Notes: generated by a model not told the origin, from the sequence alone. Shown: positions 43,634-51,879, counted from the first letter of the stretch. The stretch is 64,000 bases of DNA from Gammaproteobacteria bacterium UBA7803 (GCA_002480525.1 DLCH01000071.1:62001-126000); one strand, 5' to 3'. Program-made: numbers and translations.

Positions 43634-43687
43634 GCAACACTCTGTTGCGTTACCAAAGGTTGCGTTTCATGTTACCTAAAGTAACAT
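43634..43687 (-). promoter_or_regulatory. Candidate LysR operators upstream of lysR
   Basis: Two perfect inverted repeats lie 87-140 bp upstream of the lysR start: GCAACACTCTGTTGC (43634-43648) and ATGTTACCTAAAGTAACAT (43669-43687). Both are AT-richer than the surroundings, dyadic and in the position of LysR recognition/activation sites. The inference rests on position and symmetry only. Confidence 0.4.
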
Positions 43688-43704
43688 GGGCACCAAGATC
43701 CGGC

Positions 43705-43752
43705 GAGGGATACCCGACCTCCCCTCCCCTCCCCTTCCCTCGGGTATCCCTC
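43705..43752 (-). other. Hairpin with a C/G-tract loop able to form a G-quadruplex
   Basis: The 13-bp perfect inverted repeat GAGGGATACCCGA / TCGGGTATCCCTC (43705-43717 and 43740-43752) encloses a 22-base pyrimidine tract. On the minus strand, the sense of lysR and the Rieske gene, the loop has four G-runs of 3-4 bases separated by single or double A, a textbook G-quadruplex pattern. Function is unknown. Confidence 0.5.
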
Positions 43753-43776
43753 CCGGTCTACCCCTCCCTGAATACC

Positions 43777-43821
43777 GGCGGGGACAGAGTCCGAAAAGAT
43801 TCTGCCCCGCCGTTTTTCTTT
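43777..43821 (+). terminator. Strong intrinsic-terminator-like hairpin on the plus strand
   Basis: GGCGGGG, a bulged A and CAGAGTC pair with GATTCTG and CCCCGCC (14 pairs, one G-U, loop CGAAAA), then GTTTTTCTTT at 43812-43821. The T-run makes it a plus-strand terminator, but no plus-strand gene lies upstream before 37.5 kb. It may end a small unannotated transcript. The 300-bp gap 43548-43847 holds no convincing gene. Confidence 0.5.
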
Positions 43822-43847
43822 GCCCCCGACCCGACCGGCCAGAGCAC

Positions 43848-44669
43848 TCAGTGGGTGGCGGACACCCGCACCCGCCCGTCAGCGTCCACGCGGACCTCCG
43901 GCAGGTGACTGAGCACGCAGGGGCGCCCGGACAGGTTCTCGCCGGTCGCCACGTCGAAGCGGTCGCCATGCCAGGGGCAAACCACCTGGCCATCCGCCAG
44001 CGCCCCGGCCTGCAGCGGCCCGAGCTGATGGGGGCAGCGCGCCGGGAACGCGCACAGGGCGTCCGCCACCCGGGCGACCACGAACTCCCGGCCGGCCAGG
44101 GTGACCGTGCAGGGCAGGCGCAGATCGGCGACGGGCCCGAGGTCCAGGTGGCGCTCCGCGTCCCGGGCCCGGTCGATGCGCCGGTCGAGCTGACGCTGAC
44201 GGTCGACCATCATCGCCTCGTCGAGAGCACTGAAGCCCGTCAGCCAGGCCGCCCACACCCGTCCGATGCGATCCGCGCCGCGCCCGCTCCGCGACGGCAG
44301 CAGACACCGCACCGTCACCGTCAGCCCCGGCGCGCCCGCCGGGGCCGGCTCGGCCTCGCCGTCCATGCGCCAGCCGGCCCGCGGGCCGCTGCGCCAGCGC
44401 GCCGACCAGCGCCGCCGGCCCCGATCGAGCTCGAGCGCCACCAGCGCCCACCGCCCGTGCCGGTCCGCGATGTCCGCCTGCCAGCCCCAGGCGCCCCAGG
44501 AGCGGCAGCGCACCGCCTGCACGTCGCCGGCGTGGACGTGGGGCAGGCGCTGCCAGTCGAGCAGGTTCTCGTACAGCCGCTCGAGGGACACGGGCAGGTG
44601 GCGGCGCAGGCCGCCCAGGTCGAGCAGCTCCGCTTCGCCGCCGGGGGCCAGCCGGGTCGAGGCGGTCAT
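43848..44669 (-). CDS. Rieske [2Fe-2S] protein with N-terminal START-like region
   Basis: 273 residues from ATG 44669 (an upstream in-frame ATG at 44720 is possible). The C-terminal Rieske domain (about 180-273) has both ligand pairs, CPHQLGPL and CPWHGDRFD, each with its histidine. Residues 15-165 (SLERLYENLLDWQRLPHVHA; DRHGRWALVALELDRGRRRW) look like a START/SRPBCC-like fold, the reverse order of ring-hydroxylating oxygenase large subunits, but this part is not firmly recognised. No oxygenase iron motif is obvious, so it may be an electron-transfer or sensor protein. It stands alone between lysR and tetR. Confidence 0.7.
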   Translation of the reverse strand: MTASTRLAPGGEAELLDLGGLRRHLPVSLERLYENLLDWQRLPHVHAGDVQAVRCRSWGAWGWQADIADRHGRWALVALELDRGRRRWSARWRSGPRAGWRMDGEAEPAPAGAPGLTVTVRCLLPSRSGRGADRIGRVWAAWLTGFSALDEAMMVDRQRQLDRRIDRARDAERHLDLGPVADLRLPCTVTLAGREFVVARVADALCAFPARCPHQLGPLQAGALADGQVVCPWHGDRFDVATGENLSGRPCVLSHLPEVRVDADGRVRVSATH

Positions 44670-44946
44670 CGCCGGCCCGGCTCCGGCCCGCCGGACCCGC
44701 GCCGGCATTGCGCAGTGCACGATTGACTTGGGTACGGGGCTCTGGTGATATCAACCGCGGGGAGGAAAGGGAGTTGCGGACAACGCGCCCTTTTCGCGAG
44801 GGGCGGCCGAGCTGATGCTCGGCCGACTCGTTTCTGGCCCCGGAAAATTCCGCCGTTCGCACCACCGGCTGCTGCGCAGACGCCGCCCCGCACCTCGATC
44901 CACCCGCCTCCGGGCATGCCCCCGACCGACGGCCTTTCCGGCCCCG

Positions 44947-45633
44947 TCACCAGGCGCCGTCTTCGCCGCGCTGCCCGAGCAGGTCGCTCAGCCGCCGGCT
45001 GTTGGCACCGACCGTCCGCTCGATGAAGTCGTCGAGCTGCTCCTCCCCGGCGAAGGCCACGAGCTGACCTTCCAGCAGAAGCTGCGCGTAGCCGTGGACG
45101 TGGCTCCAGCCGAGCAGCACGTCCTCCATCAGCGCCGCGTCCTGCACCCGCTCGGCGAGCTCGGCCGGGGCCACGTCCGGCTCGCCACGCAGACGGGTGA
45201 TGGTGCCCGTCAGCTCGGCGAACGCCCGGGCGGATGCCGCGGCGAGGGTACGGTTGCAGGGATCGAGGCCGTCGGACCGGAACATCAGCCGGAAATGCGC
45301 GGGATGCCGCCGCGCGAACGTCACGTAGGTGCGCGCCGCCGCCGTGAACCGCCGGCCCGGATCCTCGCCGGCGGCCTCCCGCGCCGCGACCAGCGCTTCG
45401 GTCAGACGGTCGAAGCCGCGCGCCGCCACTTCCGAGAGCAGCGTCGAGACGTCAGGGAAGTGATGCTTGGGCGCGGCGTGGGACACGCCCGCCCGCCGGG
45501 CGCAGGCGCGCAGGGTCAGCCCACCGAGCCCCTCCTCCCGCAGCAGCGACTCGGCAGCCTCCAGCAGCGCCTCCCGCAGGTCGCCGTGGTGGTAGCCGGC
45601 CCGGGACCGGGCGTGCCCGGCGGTCTCGCTCAC
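44947..45633 (-). CDS. TetR-family transcriptional regulator
   Basis: 228 residues from GTG 45633, overlapping the ileS stop (GTGA). The helix-turn-helix is LREALLEAAESLLREEGLGG followed by LTLRACARRAGVSHAAPKHH (residues about 18-58), and a helical ligand-binding domain follows with FRLMFRSDG near 115. HHGDLREALLEAA is typical of a TetR subgroup with a C-terminal WHG domain. It is downstream of ileS; the regulated target is not evident. The 277-bp gap upstream of the Rieske gene (44670-44946) shows nothing recognisable. Confidence 0.92.
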   Translation of the reverse strand: MSETAGHARSRAGYHHGDLREALLEAAESLLREEGLGGLTLRACARRAGVSHAAPKHHFPDVSTLLSEVAARGFDRLTEALVAAREAAGEDPGRRFTAAARTYVTFARRHPAHFRLMFRSDGLDPCNRTLAAASARAFAELTGTITRLRGEPDVAPAELAERVQDAALMEDVLLGWSHVHGYAQLLLEGQLVAFAGEEQLDDFIERTVGANSRRLSDLLGQRGEDGAW

Positions 45634-48600
45634 GTCGCCTCCGAGCGGCGCACCGTGAAGCGGAACGCCAGCCCGTCGATGGTCACCTCGACGCCGCCGG
45701 TCAGTCCGGGCTCGCGCTCGAACACCACCGCGAGCACCTCGCCGGCGACGTACGCCGCGTGCTCCTGCGCGGCGCGGACGAGGGCCTCCTCGCCGTCGAA
45801 CCGCACCAAGATGCGGTCGGCCACGTTCAGGTCCATTTCCTTGCGGTGACGCTGGATCCGGTTGACGATCTCGCGGGCATAGCCGCCGCGCAGCAGCTCG
45901 TCGTCGAGCGCCGTGTCGAGATCCACGGCGATGGCGCCGTTGGACACGGTGTTGGTGCCGTCACGCGGCTGCTGCACGACCTCGATCTCTTCGCTGGTGA
46001 AGCGCTCGCCGTCGATCTCGATCCAGCCGTCCCGGGACAGGCCGCCGATCCGGTCGGAGTCGAGCCCCCGGATCGCCTGGGTGAAGGCCTTCATGCGCTT
46101 GCCCAGCCGTTTGCCGAGCACGGGAAAGTTCGGCTTGGCCGCGATTTCGATGTAGGCGGCCTCGTCGCTGTCGTAGCGGACCGCCAGCACGTTCAGCTCG
46201 GAGCGGACGTAGCCCTCCAGCCGTTCGAGCTCGTCGAGCACGGCGCGGTCCCGATGGACGACCGTGAGCGAGCGCAGCGGCGTGCGCAGACCGATCTTCA
46301 CCTCCTCCCGCTTCTGCCGTCCGAGCAGCACCACCTGCTGCATCAGCGCCACCGACGACTCCAGCTCAGGCCGCGACCACTGGGGCTCCGGCGTGGGGTA
46401 GTCGCACAGGTGCACCGACGCCGGCGTCGGCTCGCCGCCGCCCAGCGCGCCGAGCTCCCGGTAGACGTGCTCGGCGAGGAACGGCGCGAACGGCGCCATG
46501 ACCTGGCACAGCTCGTAGAGCGCCGTGTACAGGGTGCTGAAGGCGGCGATCTTGTCCGCGGTGATGTCCTCGCCCCAGAAGCGCGACCGGTTCAGCCGGA
46601 TGTACCAGTTGGTGAGGTCCTCGATGAAGTCGAAGAGCTGGGGCACCACGTTGTACAGGCGGTATCCCTCCATCTCCTCGGCCACCCGGGCCTTCAGGGT
46701 CTGGAGCCGGGACAGGATCCACTGATCCAGCACGTTCTCGCCGACGTGGTGGCCCTTGTCAGGGGACCACTGGTCGATCTCGGCGTAGGTGCGCAGGAAC
46801 GAGAAGGCGTTGTACCAGGGCAGCAGCGCGCGGCGCGTCATGTCACGCACGCCGGCGTCGGCGAAGCGCTGCTCCTCGCCGCGCACCAGGCCGGAGTTGA
46901 TCAGGTACAGGCGCAGCGCGTCGGCGCCGTAGGTCTCCATGAGCTCGTCCGGCGGCGTGTAGTTGCGCAGCCGCTTGGACATCTTGCGGCCGTCTTCCGC
47001 CAGCACCATGCCGTTGACGATGACGTTGCGGAACGCCGGCTTGTCGTAGAGCGCCGCGGCCAGCACCGTCAGGGTGTAGAACCAGCCCCGGGTCTGATCG
47101 AGACCCTCGGCGATGAACTCGGCCGGGAACCCCGCCTTGAACATCTCCTCGTTCTCGAACGGATAGTGAAGCTGGGCGTAGGGCATCGAGCCGGACTCGA
47201 ACCAGCAGTCGAGCACCTCTTCCACGCGTCGGTAGGTGCCTTCCTCGCCGGGCAGCTCGAAGGTCAGCGGGTCGACGTACTCCCGGTGCAGGTCGTCCAC
47301 CCGCACGCCCGTGTAGCGCTCCAGCTCGTCGATGGAGCCGATGCACACCCGGTTGCCGGTGACGTCGTTCTCCCAGATGGGAATGGGGGTGCCCCACACA
47401 CGGTTGCGGGAGATCGACCAGTCGATGGCGCCCGCCAGCCAGTTGCCGAAGCGGCCCTGCTTGATGTGCTCCGGCACCCAGTGGATCTGCTCGTTGGCGG
47501 CCAGCAGCCGGTCGGTGATCGCGGTCACCGCCACGTACCAGGACGGGATCGCGCGATAGATCAGCGGCGTGTCCGACCGGTAGCAGAACGGATAGCTGTG
47601 CTGGATGACGTCCTGCCGGAACAGGGCGCCGGAGTCCTTGAGGTGGCGGATGATGTGCCGGTCGGCATCCTTCACGTATTCGCCTGCGAAGTCGGCGACC
47701 TCGTCGGTGAACACGCCGTTCATGGTCACCGGGCAGACGAAGGCGTCGATGCCGGCGGCCTTCAGCACCCGGTAGTCGTCCTCGCCGAAGGCGGGGGCCT
47801 GATGGACGAGCCCGGTGCCGCTGTCGGTGCTGACGTAGTCGTCCATGACGACCTGGAACGCGCCCAGGGCGGCCTGGTCGGCGAAGTAGGGGAACAGCGG
47901 CCGGTAGCGGCGGCCGAGCAGCTCCCGGCCCTTCAGCCGCGCCTCGATCTCGAAGTCGCCGTAGGCGCCGAGCCGTTCTTCGGCCAGATAGAGGTGCCGG
48001 CCGCTCTCGGGGTCCCGCACCTTCACGTAGTCGATGTCCGGGCCCACGCAGATGGCCAGGTTGGACGGCAGCGTCCACGGGGTCGTGGTCCACGCCGCCA
48101 GGTAGGCGTCCTCGTCTTCCAGAGCGAACAGCACCGTCACGGACGGGTCCTGCACGTCCATGTAGTTCATGTTCGCTTCGAAGTTGGACAGCGGCGTGCC
48201 GAGCGCCGTGGACAGGGGCATGATGCGCACGCCCTGGTAGACCAGGCCCTCGTCCCACAGCCGCTTGACCACCCACCACACCGACTCCATGAACGACGGG
48301 TCCATGGTCTTGTAGTCGTCGTCGAAGTCGACCCAGCGGCCCAGCCGGGTGATGGTCTGGCGCCACTCGGACACGTAGCGCTGCACGATGGACCGGCACT
48401 GGGCGTTGTAGCCGGCGACGCCAAGCTCCTCCACGGCCTGCTGGGCGGACATGTTGAGCTGTTTGTCGATCTCGTGCTCGATGGGCAGGCCGTGGCAGTC
48501 CCAGCCGAACCGGCGCAGCACGTAGCGGCCCTTCATGGTCCAGTACCGGGGCACGATGTCCTTGATGGTGCTGGCGACGATGTGGCCGTGGTGGGGCAGG

Positions 48601-48761
48601 CCGGTGGCGAACGGCGGGCCGTCGTAGAAGATGTACGGCTTCTTGTCCCGCGTCTTCGCCAGGGTTTTCTGGAAGACTTCCCCCTCCCGCCAGAACGCGA
48701 GCACGTCGTGCTCCATGTCCACGAAGGAGAAGGACGAGCCAGTTTGCGCTGGTTCAGCCAT
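45630..48761 (-). CDS. ileS: Isoleucyl-tRNA synthetase, long (type 2) form
   Basis: 1043 residues from ATG 48761. HIGH-type motif HHGH is at 57-60 (FATGLPHHGHIVAS), the editing domain has AAWTTTPWTLPSNLA, and KMSKR is near 593 (LAEDGRKMSKRLRNY). The length, a C-terminal half without the CxxC zinc finger of E. coli IleRS, and LPHHGH rather than YANGxIHxGH place it with the eukaryote-like type 2 enzymes, which in other bacteria resist mupirocin. It charges tRNA-Ile. The LLM oxidoreductase gene is divergent 70 bp away. The type assignment is from these motifs only. Confidence 0.93.
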   Translation of the reverse strand: MAEPAQTGSSFSFVDMEHDVLAFWREGEVFQKTLAKTRDKKPYIFYDGPPFATGLPHHGHIVASTIKDIVPRYWTMKGRYVLRRFGWDCHGLPIEHEIDKQLNMSAQQAVEELGVAGYNAQCRSIVQRYVSEWRQTITRLGRWVDFDDDYKTMDPSFMESVWWVVKRLWDEGLVYQGVRIMPLSTALGTPLSNFEANMNYMDVQDPSVTVLFALEDEDAYLAAWTTTPWTLPSNLAICVGPDIDYVKVRDPESGRHLYLAEERLGAYGDFEIEARLKGRELLGRRYRPLFPYFADQAALGAFQVVMDDYVSTDSGTGLVHQAPAFGEDDYRVLKAAGIDAFVCPVTMNGVFTDEVADFAGEYVKDADRHIIRHLKDSGALFRQDVIQHSYPFCYRSDTPLIYRAIPSWYVAVTAITDRLLAANEQIHWVPEHIKQGRFGNWLAGAIDWSISRNRVWGTPIPIWENDVTGNRVCIGSIDELERYTGVRVDDLHREYVDPLTFELPGEEGTYRRVEEVLDCWFESGSMPYAQLHYPFENEEMFKAGFPAEFIAEGLDQTRGWFYTLTVLAAALYDKPAFRNVIVNGMVLAEDGRKMSKRLRNYTPPDELMETYGADALRLYLINSGLVRGEEQRFADAGVRDMTRRALLPWYNAFSFLRTYAEIDQWSPDKGHHVGENVLDQWILSRLQTLKARVAEEMEGYRLYNVVPQLFDFIEDLTNWYIRLNRSRFWGEDITADKIAAFSTLYTALYELCQVMAPFAPFLAEHVYRELGALGGGEPTPASVHLCDYPTPEPQWSRPELESSVALMQQVVLLGRQKREEVKIGLRTPLRSLTVVHRDRAVLDELERLEGYVRSELNVLAVRYDSDEAAYIEIAAKPNFPVLGKRLGKRMKAFTQAIRGLDSDRIGGLSRDGWIEIDGERFTSEEIEVVQQPRDGTNTVSNGAIAVDLDTALDDELLRGGYAREIVNRIQRHRKEMDLNVADRILVRFDGEEALVRAAQEHAAYVAGEVLAVVFEREPGLTGGVEVTIDGLAFRFTVRRSEAT

Positions 48762-48831
48762 ATCGTCAGCGGGGTGTTCCAAAAGGCCGCGCATTGTACC
48801 CTGATTCTTTCCGTACCACCGCGAGGACACC

Positions 48832-49692
48832 ATGGAATTCGGCGCAGTCTTTCCCCACAACGAGATCGGCACGGACCCGGGCGCGATCCGCGCCTTCGCC
48901 CAGGGCGTGGAGGCCCTGGGCGCCACCCATCTGCTGATCTACGACCACGTGCTGGGCGCCGACCCGGACCGCCCCGGCGGCTGGAAGGGCCCCTACGACA
49001 AGGACGTGGCGTTCCACGAGCCGCTGACCACCTTCGCCTACATCGCCGCCGTCACCGAGCGCATCGAGCTGGTCACCACGGTGCTGATCCTGCCCCAGCG
49101 GCAGACGGCCCTGGTGGCCAAGCAGGCCGCGGAAGTGGCGATACTGTCCGGCAACCGGCTGCGCCTCGGCGTCGGCACCGGCTGGAACCGGATCGAGTAT
49201 CAGGCGCTGAACGAGGATTTCGGCACCCGCGGCCGGCGCCAGGCGGAACAGGTCGAGCTCATGCGCCGGCTGTGGCAGGAGGACTCGCTGACCTTCGAGG
49301 GGGAGTTCCACACCGTCGACGCCGCCAGCATCAACCCGCGGCCGTCGAAGCCGATCCCGGTTTGGTTCGGCGGCTCCGCGCCGGCGCTGCTCGAGCGCTG
49401 CGGCCGCCTCGGCGACGGCTGGATCCCGCTGATGGGCCCGAACGACGCCGCCCGGGAATGCATCGACACCATCGCCCGCCACCGCCGGGACGCGGGCCGG
49501 TCCATGGACGGCTTCGGCATCCAGGCCCAGGCCCAGTACAGCGGCGGCAACCCGGACCGCTGGGCGAACCACGCCGCCCGCTGGCGCGACCTCGGCTGCA
49601 CCCACCTGGCCGTGGCGAGCCACAACGCCGGGCCCACCGACGTGGACGGCCACCTGGCCCGGGTCGAGGAATACCTCACCGCGGTGCGCTGA
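48832..49692 (+). CDS. LLM-class flavin-dependent oxidoreductase
   Basis: 286 residues from ATG 48832. The TIM-barrel signatures of the luciferase-like monooxygenase family are AQGVEALGATHLLIYDHVLG, ERIELVTTVLILPQRQTALV and RLRLGVGTGWNRIEYQALN, with PVWFGGSAPALLERCGRLGD near the flavin phosphate. These subgroups are often called F420-dependent, but gammaproteobacteria seldom make F420, so FMN is the likelier cofactor. The substrate is not known. It is followed by a REP pair. Confidence 0.9.
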   Translation: MEFGAVFPHNEIGTDPGAIRAFAQGVEALGATHLLIYDHVLGADPDRPGGWKGPYDKDVAFHEPLTTFAYIAAVTERIELVTTVLILPQRQTALVAKQAAEVAILSGNRLRLGVGTGWNRIEYQALNEDFGTRGRRQAEQVELMRRLWQEDSLTFEGEFHTVDAASINPRPSKPIPVWFGGSAPALLERCGRLGDGWIPLMGPNDAARECIDTIARHRRDAGRSMDGFGIQAQAQYSGGNPDRWANHAARWRDLGCTHLAVASHNAGPTDVDGHLARVEEYLTAVR

Positions 49693-49705
49693 AGTCACAG
49701 CCTCC

Positions 49706-49824
49706 GTAGCAGCGATCTCCAGATCGTGATCGCGCGGGACTTGGAATGAACCTGCGGTTTCCCCCGGGAAACCGCCTGGCCGCCGCCGTGCGGCGGCCAA
49801 TCGCGATCTGGAGATCGCTCCTAC
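49706..49824. repeat. REP-like palindrome pair enclosing two hairpins
   Basis: Left copy GTAGCAGCGATCTCCAGATC... (49706-49730) and inverted right copy (49800-49824, complement GTAGGAGCGATCTCCAGATC...) flank two further hairpins: GCGGTTTCCCCCGGGAAACC... (49754-49775) and TGGCCGCCGCCGTGCGGCGG... (49778-49800). This resembles a BIME. The gap 49693-49873 contains nothing else. Confidence 0.85.
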
Positions 49825-49873
49825 AGGGCCGGCCCGGCGTTTTCAGGGCCCCGAGCAGGGAGGGGGCAGGGCG

Positions 49874-50503
49874 TCAGCGGTCGACGGCCCCCATGAAGTC
49901 GCCGCCGCCCGCCGGCGCCGGCACCTCGACCACCCGCTCAGGCTCGTCGTCGTACTCCAGGTGCAACGCCCGGCACATGGTGGCGTGCATCTCGTACATG
50001 CAGGTGGTGTAGGTGAGCTCGAGAATCTCGACGTCCGACAGGTGTTCCTTCAGCGCCTCGAACAGGCCGTCCGGGGTGCGTCCGCCGTCCAGCACCAGGC
50101 AGTCGGTGTAGGCGAGCACCAGGCGCTCGAGCTCGTCGAAACAGTCCGCGGCCTGCCAGTGGGCCACCGACTCGATCTGCTCCTCGGTGAAGTCCAGCGA
50201 GCGCATGGCCTTGCAGTGCTGGGAGAACACGAACTGGCTGCCGCGGGCGTAGCCGGCCCGGGTCTGTCCCAGCTCCCGCAGGCGCGGATCCAGCTCCCGG
50301 CGCTCGCTGCGGTAGAAGCGGAAGCCCTCCACGGCGTGGTCGAAGCAGTCCGGCACCAGCGCGAACACGGTCCACCAGTTGCCCGGCGTGCCGGTGTCCG
50401 TGCCCGGCTCCTCCACCGGATCCCGATCGCCGAACAGGAATTCGTACATGCGCCGGATGTGCTCCGGCGCGTCGTCGCGGCTGACCTGGCGAAGTCTGGG
50501 CAT
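49874..50503 (-). CDS. Carboxymuconolactone decarboxylase-family protein
   Basis: 209 residues from ATG 50503, with GGAGGGG 6 bp upstream. The alpha-helical CMD/AhpD-like core is LRELGQTRAGYARGSQFVFSQHCKAMRS near residues 80-105 followed by EEQIESVAHWQAADCFDELE; the motif is SQHC rather than the CxxC of AhpD, so peroxidase activity is unlikely. LDPRLRELGQTRAG is written across two segments. Such proteins include gamma-carboxymuconolactone decarboxylase and dehydratase-like relatives; the activity is unknown. Confidence 0.85.
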   Translation of the reverse strand: MPRLRQVSRDDAPEHIRRMYEFLFGDRDPVEEPGTDTGTPGNWWTVFALVPDCFDHAVEGFRFYRSERRELDPRLRELGQTRAGYARGSQFVFSQHCKAMRSLDFTEEQIESVAHWQAADCFDELERLVLAYTDCLVLDGGRTPDGLFEALKEHLSDVEILELTYTTCMYEMHATMCRALHLEYDDEPERVVEVPAPAGGGDFMGAVDR

Positions 50504-50616
50504 GGCCCCCTCCCGAATGTGTTGGAGGACCATTATGACCCCCGCCCGCCAGCCGGCAAGTTGGCCACCGCCCCGGGGCGGCAGGGCGGACCGGCGGCGC
50601 GGCGCCGCCGGCCGGA

Positions 50617-50892
50617 TCAGCTCGCCTGGCCGAAGCTCGGCGCCAGCGGCCGGCCCATCACGTAGGAGTCGAGGACGAACTCTCGGATCACGTTCAGGGG
50701 CCCCTCTGCTTCCGCCCGCTCCCGCAGCAGCTCCTTGAGCATGCCGGCCTCGATCTCCGCTTCGAACTGGGAATCGTACGGGCCGACGTCCACCCCCTCC
50801 CGGGTGTGGAAGTACCAGCGGCCGTCACTCAGAAACACCCGTTCCGAGCGGAACCAGGTGCGTGGCCGTTCGTTCAGTCGTACCGCATTCAT
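50617..50892 (-). CDS. Small conserved protein, possibly DUF6316
   Basis: 91 residues from ATG 50892. The centre RVFLSDGRWYFHTREGVDVG followed by PYDSQFEAEIEAG is a short beta-strand/turn motif that recurs in small gammaproteobacterial proteins I associate with DUF6316, then a helical tail (MLKELLRERAEAEGP) and VLDSYVMGRP. No known function; no membrane helix. It stands alone between the CMD gene and the divergent ATP-grasp promoter. Confidence 0.68.
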   Translation of the reverse strand: MNAVRLNERPRTWFRSERVFLSDGRWYFHTREGVDVGPYDSQFEAEIEAGMLKELLRERAEAEGPLNVIREFVLDSYVMGRPLAPSFGQAS

Positions 50893-51020
50893 CGCTCACA
50901 ATCCGCAAGACGTGAGGGACCGAGTGTGTGCGCGGACCGCCGGGTCGTCTGTACGAAACTTGTCAACGAGATTTGGGCAGATCCATCGCCGGGGCCGCCG
51001 CATTCCGTGGCGATTGCGCA

Positions 51021-51049
51021 TTGACAAGCCGGCGTACTGGGGCAGAATT
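51021..51049 (+). promoter_or_regulatory. Sigma-70-type promoter for the ATP-grasp gene
   Basis: A perfect -35 TTGACA (51021-51026) is followed after 17 bp by AGAATT (51044-51049), a weaker -10. Transcription would start about 20 bp before the ATG at 51076. Spacing is ideal for sigma-70; the -10 matches moderately. Confidence 0.6.
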
Positions 51050-51075
51050 CCGCGCCGTTCCGGGATGTCCGAATC

Positions 51076-51879
51076 ATGCGTCTCGTTTCCTTCGACCTTT
51101 TCCGCACCCTGGGGGTGCCCGGCGTGCGCTACGTCAAGCCGGAGCGCTACCTCGACCACCTGCCCGAGATTCTCGAGGCGGACTGGCTGCTCTTTCCCGA
51201 GTACTGGCAGGTCAATGCCCTGCATTACGCCTACGGCAAGCGGGTGTTTCCGAGCCTGGCCAGCTACCACCTCGGCCACGACAAGATCGAGATGACCCGG
51301 GTGCTGGAGGGCCGCTGGGGCGCCCATCTGCCCCGCACCCTGATCGCGGCCTCGGTGCCGTCCGAGCGGGCCCGGCTGCTCGATGAGCTGGGCCTGCCGC
51401 TGGTGGCCAAGGCGCCCCGCAGCAGCGAAGGCCGCGGTGTGGCATTGATCGGCACCGAGGCCGACTGGCACGCCTGGTGCGACGCCAACCCGGTGCTGTA
51501 CGCCCAGGAATACCTGCCGATCGATCGCGACCTGCGGCTGGTCGTGGTGGGCCGCCGGGTCGTCGCCGGCTACTGGCGCCTGGGCAGCGAGGGCGGCTTC
51601 CTGAACAATCTCGCCGCGGGCGGCCGGGTCGCCTTCGATCCCGTTCCCCCCGAGGCGGTGCGGGTGGTGCGTGACATCGCCCGGGCCCTGTCCATCGACC
51701 ATGCCGGCTTCGACGTCGCCTGGGTCGACGGGCACCCCTACGTGCTCGAGTTCAACCGGCTGTTCGGCAACGCCGGCCTGCGCGAGCTGGGCGTCGACAC
51801 CGGGCCGCTGATTCACGCCTACCTCGCCTCCCGCAGCGGCCGCCGTCCCCGGGGCGGCGCGCCGCGCCGGGCAGCCTGA
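51076..51879 (+). CDS. RimK-like ATP-grasp protein
   Basis: 267 residues from ATG 51076. The ATP-grasp core includes LGLPLVAKAPRSSEGRGVAL near residue 112-131, VLYAQEYLPIDRDLRLVVVG (lysine-binding and acidic metal residues), and the late FDVAWVDGHPYVLEFNRLFG with the metal-binding glutamate and asparagine. The fold is that of RimK/glutathione-synthetase-like carboxylate-amine ligases. The substrate is unknown. A strong promoter lies just upstream. The next gene, an MFS transporter, begins 80 bp downstream. Confidence 0.88.
   Translation: MRLVSFDLFRTLGVPGVRYVKPERYLDHLPEILEADWLLFPEYWQVNALHYAYGKRVFPSLASYHLGHDKIEMTRVLEGRWGAHLPRTLIAASVPSERARLLDELGLPLVAKAPRSSEGRGVALIGTEADWHAWCDANPVLYAQEYLPIDRDLRLVVVGRRVVAGYWRLGSEGGFLNNLAAGGRVAFDPVPPEAVRVVRDIARALSIDHAGFDVAWVDGHPYVLEFNRLFGNAGLRELGVDTGPLIHAYLASRSGRRPRGGAPRRAA

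Noticed and set aside
43621..43908. 95-codon plus-strand frame upstream of the orphan terminator
   Set aside because: The sequence is low-complexity, crosses two hairpins and the T-run, and has no convincing ribosome-binding site; a small RNA is the better explanation if anything is transcribed.
45759..48831. Very long plus-strand frame opposite ileS
   Set aside because: Low-complexity shadow of ileS with no recognisable domain.
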